36,102 bases of DNA, from contig JAKQKY010000050.1 in NCBI GenBank assembly GCA_029560415.1, positions 1 to 36,102 on the forward strand, written 5' to 3'. The stretch's first letter is position 1; every line of letters begins with the position of its first letter. Positions 34,301 through 36,102 of this stretch are shown in pieces. Both the position numbers and the translations under genes were made by a program. The stretch comes from Bacteroidota bacterium (GTDB lineage: Bacteria; Bacteroidota; Bacteroidia; Chitinophagales; Chitinophagaceae). The notes beneath the pieces were generated by a model. That model was not told where the DNA came from. It was given only the letters and a program-made list of their open reading frames with translations, and did not search any database.

Positions 34301-36041
34301 ATTGACTGATGCCATTATCACCCCATGCCCACAGTGTTCCATCTGATTTCAGTCCGTGACTAAATAGCCCGCCTGCTTCAATACTGATCCAATTAAAATT
34401 GTTGCCGATCTGCACCGGGTTTAGCTGGCTGCCGTTGGAACCATTTCCCAACTGGCCCTGGTCGTTGCGTCCCCAGGCCCACAAACTGCCGTCTGACCTC
34501 AATGCAAGCGTATGATAAAATCCTGTTGAAACCTGCACCCAATCATGGCTGGTACCCACCTGTACCGGGCTTGTAAAATAATTTCCGGAGGAACCAATTC
34601 CAAGTTGACCATTGTCATTGCGTCCCCAGGCCCACAGCGTTCCATTTGATTGTAAAGCCAGGCTATGATGTGCATCGGAGCCCGCTTCAATGCTCACCCA
34701 GTTATTGTCGGTGCCAACCTGTACAGGAATATTGCTGTCGGTGGTTGTTCCGTTTCCGAGTTGTCCATCTGAATTATTTCCCCAGGCCCACAAGGTTCCG
34801 TCGGCTTTTATGCCGAGGCTATGATCGCTGCCCGCATCTACGCTTATCCAGTTATGACCGTTTCCAACCAGCACCGGGCTGATGCGTTGCGTATTACTGC
34901 CATCTCCCAGTTGACCTTCAGCATTATCGCCCCATGACCATAATGTTCCATTGGTTTTTAAAGAAAAGGAATGTGTATTTCCGGCAGCTGTTATTAACCA
35001 CTTGTTTAAATTTCCAATCCGGATAGGTTCCGGTTCGCCATCTGTTGTTCCGTTCCCTAACTGACCTTCCCCATTACCACCCCAGGCCCATAAACTTCCG
35101 TCAGCTTTAACGGCTGTGTTATAATCTGCGTTGGCAATTATAGTAACCCAGTCGTTGCCAGACCCGATCTGGAAACTATTATTGTTGGTCAGCGACCAGA
35201 TCGTTCCATCGGCTTTCAAAGCAAAGGATGCATAGAATCCGGATGAGATCTGTACCCAATTCTCACCTGTTCCGGTTTGTACAGGCGTTAATGAAGGGCT
35301 TATACCGCCCCATGTCCAGAGGGTTCCGTTCGATTTAAGGGCAACGCTGTGATTATATCCTCCTGCAATGGTTGTCCAGTCATGATACAGGCCAACCTGA
35401 ACCGGAACACCTCTATCGGTTTGGGTGCCGTCTCCCAACTGGCCTTCCACATTGCTTCCCCAGGCCCATAAAGTGCCGTCGGCTTTCAATGCAAGATTGT
35501 GCATATCTCCGGTGGCAATGGCGTTCCAGTTATTATCAGAACCCACCTGCAGGGGTACCATTGAATTGTTCAGGTAGCCCCATTCCCAGAGCGTTCCATC
35601 CGATTTTAGTGCGAGATTCTGACCATCGCCGCAGGAAATACTTATCCATTTATCATCGGACCCTAACTGTGTAGGAAGGTATGTATCTGCCCCACTAAAG
35701 CCCGAATTGCCCCAGGCCCATAGTGTACCGTTCGATTTTAATGCAAGGCTATGCCCATATGCAGTGGCAACTGTGGCCCAATCACGATCGGTGCCGATCT
35801 GTATCGGTAGCAAGCGGCTGATGTCGGTACCATCGCCCAATTGCCCAAAAATATTATTACCCCAGGCCCAAAGCTCACCTCCCCTGATCTCCAGGTTATG
35901 ATATGCCACACAACCGTTGGATATGCGCTGGTAATTGGACCTGTATGGAATCGATTTTTTTGTATTGGCCCTGCTCACCTGGGCATATAAACCTGCGAAC
36001 TGCATCACTACAGCAAGAAAAAGCAACATGAATTTTTTCAT
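31302..36041 (-). CDS. Giant secreted RCC1-repeat protein with T9SS sorting domain
   Basis: A ~1579-residue surface or secreted protein. A signal peptide (MKKFMLLFLAVVMQFAGLYAQ) starts at 36041; the in-frame ATG at 36074 would add 11 polar residues before it. Fourteen RCC1-like repeats follow (~30-700), with core LKSDGTLWAWGxNxxGQLGDGT, PVQVG, W, and AGxxHSLAL. Four units (2, 3, 5 and 6) lack the QLG loop; fourteen units would make two seven-bladed propellers. Next come two Ig-like domains (SWLGGGFSFTTPP and NYLGSGYTFTTPP), a gliding-type CHU_C-like domain, and about six PKD/SprB-like beta domains with the recurring TWTVP motif. The last ~80 residues are a type IX sorting domain (LFPNPSASEFRF, YDLQGRMIRKI, AGVYIMKIE). 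The protein is probably exported through the T9SS and anchored on the cell surface; its ligand is unknown. Confidence 0.93.
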   Translation of the reverse strand: MKKFMLLFLAVVMQFAGLYAQVSRANTKKSIPYRSNYQRISNGCVAYHNLEIRGGELWAWGNNIFGQLGDGTDISRLLPIQIGTDRDWATVATAYGHSLALKSNGTLWAWGNSGFSGADTYLPTQLGSDDKWISISCGDGQNLALKSDGTLWEWGYLNNSMVPLQVGSDNNWNAIATGDMHNLALKADGTLWAWGSNVEGQLGDGTQTDRGVPVQVGLYHDWTTIAGGYNHSVALKSNGTLWTWGGISPSLTPVQTGTGENWVQISSGFYASFALKADGTIWSLTNNNSFQIGSGNDWVTIIANADYNTAVKADGSLWAWGGNGEGQLGNGTTDGEPEPIRIGNLNKWLITAAGNTHSFSLKTNGTLWSWGDNAEGQLGDGSNTQRISPVLVGNGHNWISVDAGSDHSLGIKADGTLWAWGNNSDGQLGNGTTTDSNIPVQVGTDNNWVSIEAGSDAHHSLALQSNGTLWAWGRNDNGQLGIGSSGNYFTSPVQVGTSHDWVQVSTGFYHTLALRSDGSLWAWGRNDQGQLGNGSNGSQLNPVQIGNNFNWISIEAGGLFSHGLKSDGTLWAWGDNGISQLGDGSGTDQNSPVQIGTEKSWIAITSGNAHCLGIKSNGDVWSWGYNGYGQLGNGSFTDQHVPVLVSNQHKQVSMDAGAFHSIGLKTERDVYCAAGANTWGQLGDNTTITKFNFTCSTVTDGCVPPAAPVTSPSPSVCSGSTATITATGTGTLGWYNAPAGGSWLGGGFSFTTPPITSTTIFYVQDSTCDASATRTAVTVTLRSASPPEMPYAPNEIVCNGEPATFVAYSTFEGVVSWYDAPTGGNYLGSGYTFTTPPLVATNAVTSYYYYLQDSICSASARATAWVQVYPSTIPLFDPIGPICYGSTPPALPATSTNFNIPGTWEPASVSNTESGTYTFHPTGHYLECNVPVSVFIEVLPAPSAGIINLSGTTILTCTNNTIQVTATGGVSYSWSGGLGNQADAIITIPGTYTVTVVNANGCTDQAFINITGSTSVQPAPVVSGPTNVCPYVGTGAAVMFTVPVSTLPTTYTWTVPNTINILSGQGNDTLIVNIGAGFTASANKQVRVRSISACGVSEMYIHYLLAQPPGNISFISGPTEVCTYSETATEVVYSVNPVAAASSYLWTVPVGVTISENNGNSIKVLFSNNFNTGNITVQPVNNCGAGPVRSITVRRTSPSVPGLISGPTNACMYMPSEANPSGLPATYRITKLPNTTSYNWTVPAGISITSHNSSLTEDYIVTNISSGFVGGNIGVSAVNSCGISAERSLHIGRLLPADPGLIYGADNACGHIGATGTPAYYTTAPASNVDYYNWTVPVGTINFSGQGTNNISLIFPDNFSSGTISVTTSNGCNIAGTRSFTVRKLLPGTPQNISITELNSCPERVYQYQMPSLPNFAQTIEWTVPPGATILNGQGTTSLTVAYPPVSINSKVTATAWSDCGSSAVKRLWIVLPACPPGGIVTNGDQQPKSMTEPKNNPGDDISAVLFPNPSASEFRFNVTSSYNGPVTVSIYDLQGRMIRKIKVKANETNILGQEWKAGVYIMKIEQAGKTIKMKAIKF

Positions 36042-36102
36042 TACCCTTGTTTTAATGGTTGATGATAACTGCAAAAACTACTATTAAGTAAAGAAGTTAT
36101 TG

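Noticed and set aside
33900-36000. Tandem DNA repeats that could be read as a CRISPR array or minisatellite
   Set aside because: The ~150-base periodicity follows codons of RCC1 repeats in one open frame, and the units diverge at synonymous positions.

Overview
The window reads as chromosomal DNA of a Bacteroidota, most likely a Chitinophagaceae-like member. The signs are a type IX secretion (T9SS) C-terminal sorting domain on a giant surface protein, several start-proximal promoters of the Bacteroidota form (TTTG or TTG, about 19-20 nt, then TAnnTTTG), no clear Shine-Dalgarno sequences, a propeller-type sensor kinase, and typical Bacteroidota families (DUF3667, bacterial GH3, TlpA-like thioredoxins with long N-terminal domains, long-form PurF). 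The family assignment is inference. No rRNA, tRNA, CRISPR array, insertion sequence or prophage was seen. 27 coding regions are called, one of them only a 5' fragment at the left edge.

Layout. 1-2323 (minus): a fragment of a gene, a rhomboid protease, and the rRNA methyltransferase RlmD. 2453-5815 (plus): an envelope pair, a TlpA-like thioredoxin and a two-domain parvulin isomerase. 5872-6825 (minus): MetF. 6920-12169 (minus): a propeller-sensor histidine kinase, its NarL/LuxR-type response regulator, then a small outer-membrane barrel and a lipoprotein. 12337-16832 (plus): LptB, a GH3-family enzyme, a DUF3667 zinc-ribbon membrane protein, FabG and a small unknown membrane protein.

17133-24604 (plus) is the most distinctive region: a SulP anion transporter, a beta-carbonic anhydrase, DabA and DabB packed 7-18 nt apart, then a second beta-carbonic anhydrase with its own leader. 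Together they form an inorganic-carbon accumulation locus: SulP would import bicarbonate, DabA/DabB would couple ion flow to hydration of CO2, and the carbonic anhydrases would equilibrate the pool. No Rubisco or carboxysome gene is present here, so the likely role is supplying CO2/bicarbonate to biosynthetic carboxylases in a heterotroph.

24987-27461 (plus) holds recA, an EamA transporter and a GNAT acetyltransferase. 27471-36041 (minus) holds a SixA-like phosphatase, a perfect 27-bp inverted repeat, long-form PurF, an outer-membrane barrel and a ~1580-residue secreted RCC1-repeat protein.

The best non-coding signal is a 26-28 bp element present twice, once just upstream of the response-regulator gene (9123-9148) and once just upstream of the barrel/lipoprotein pair (8312-8339). 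In both places it overlaps the -33 region of a candidate promoter. It looks like the binding site of the adjacent two-component system and predicts that this system controls itself and that envelope pair.
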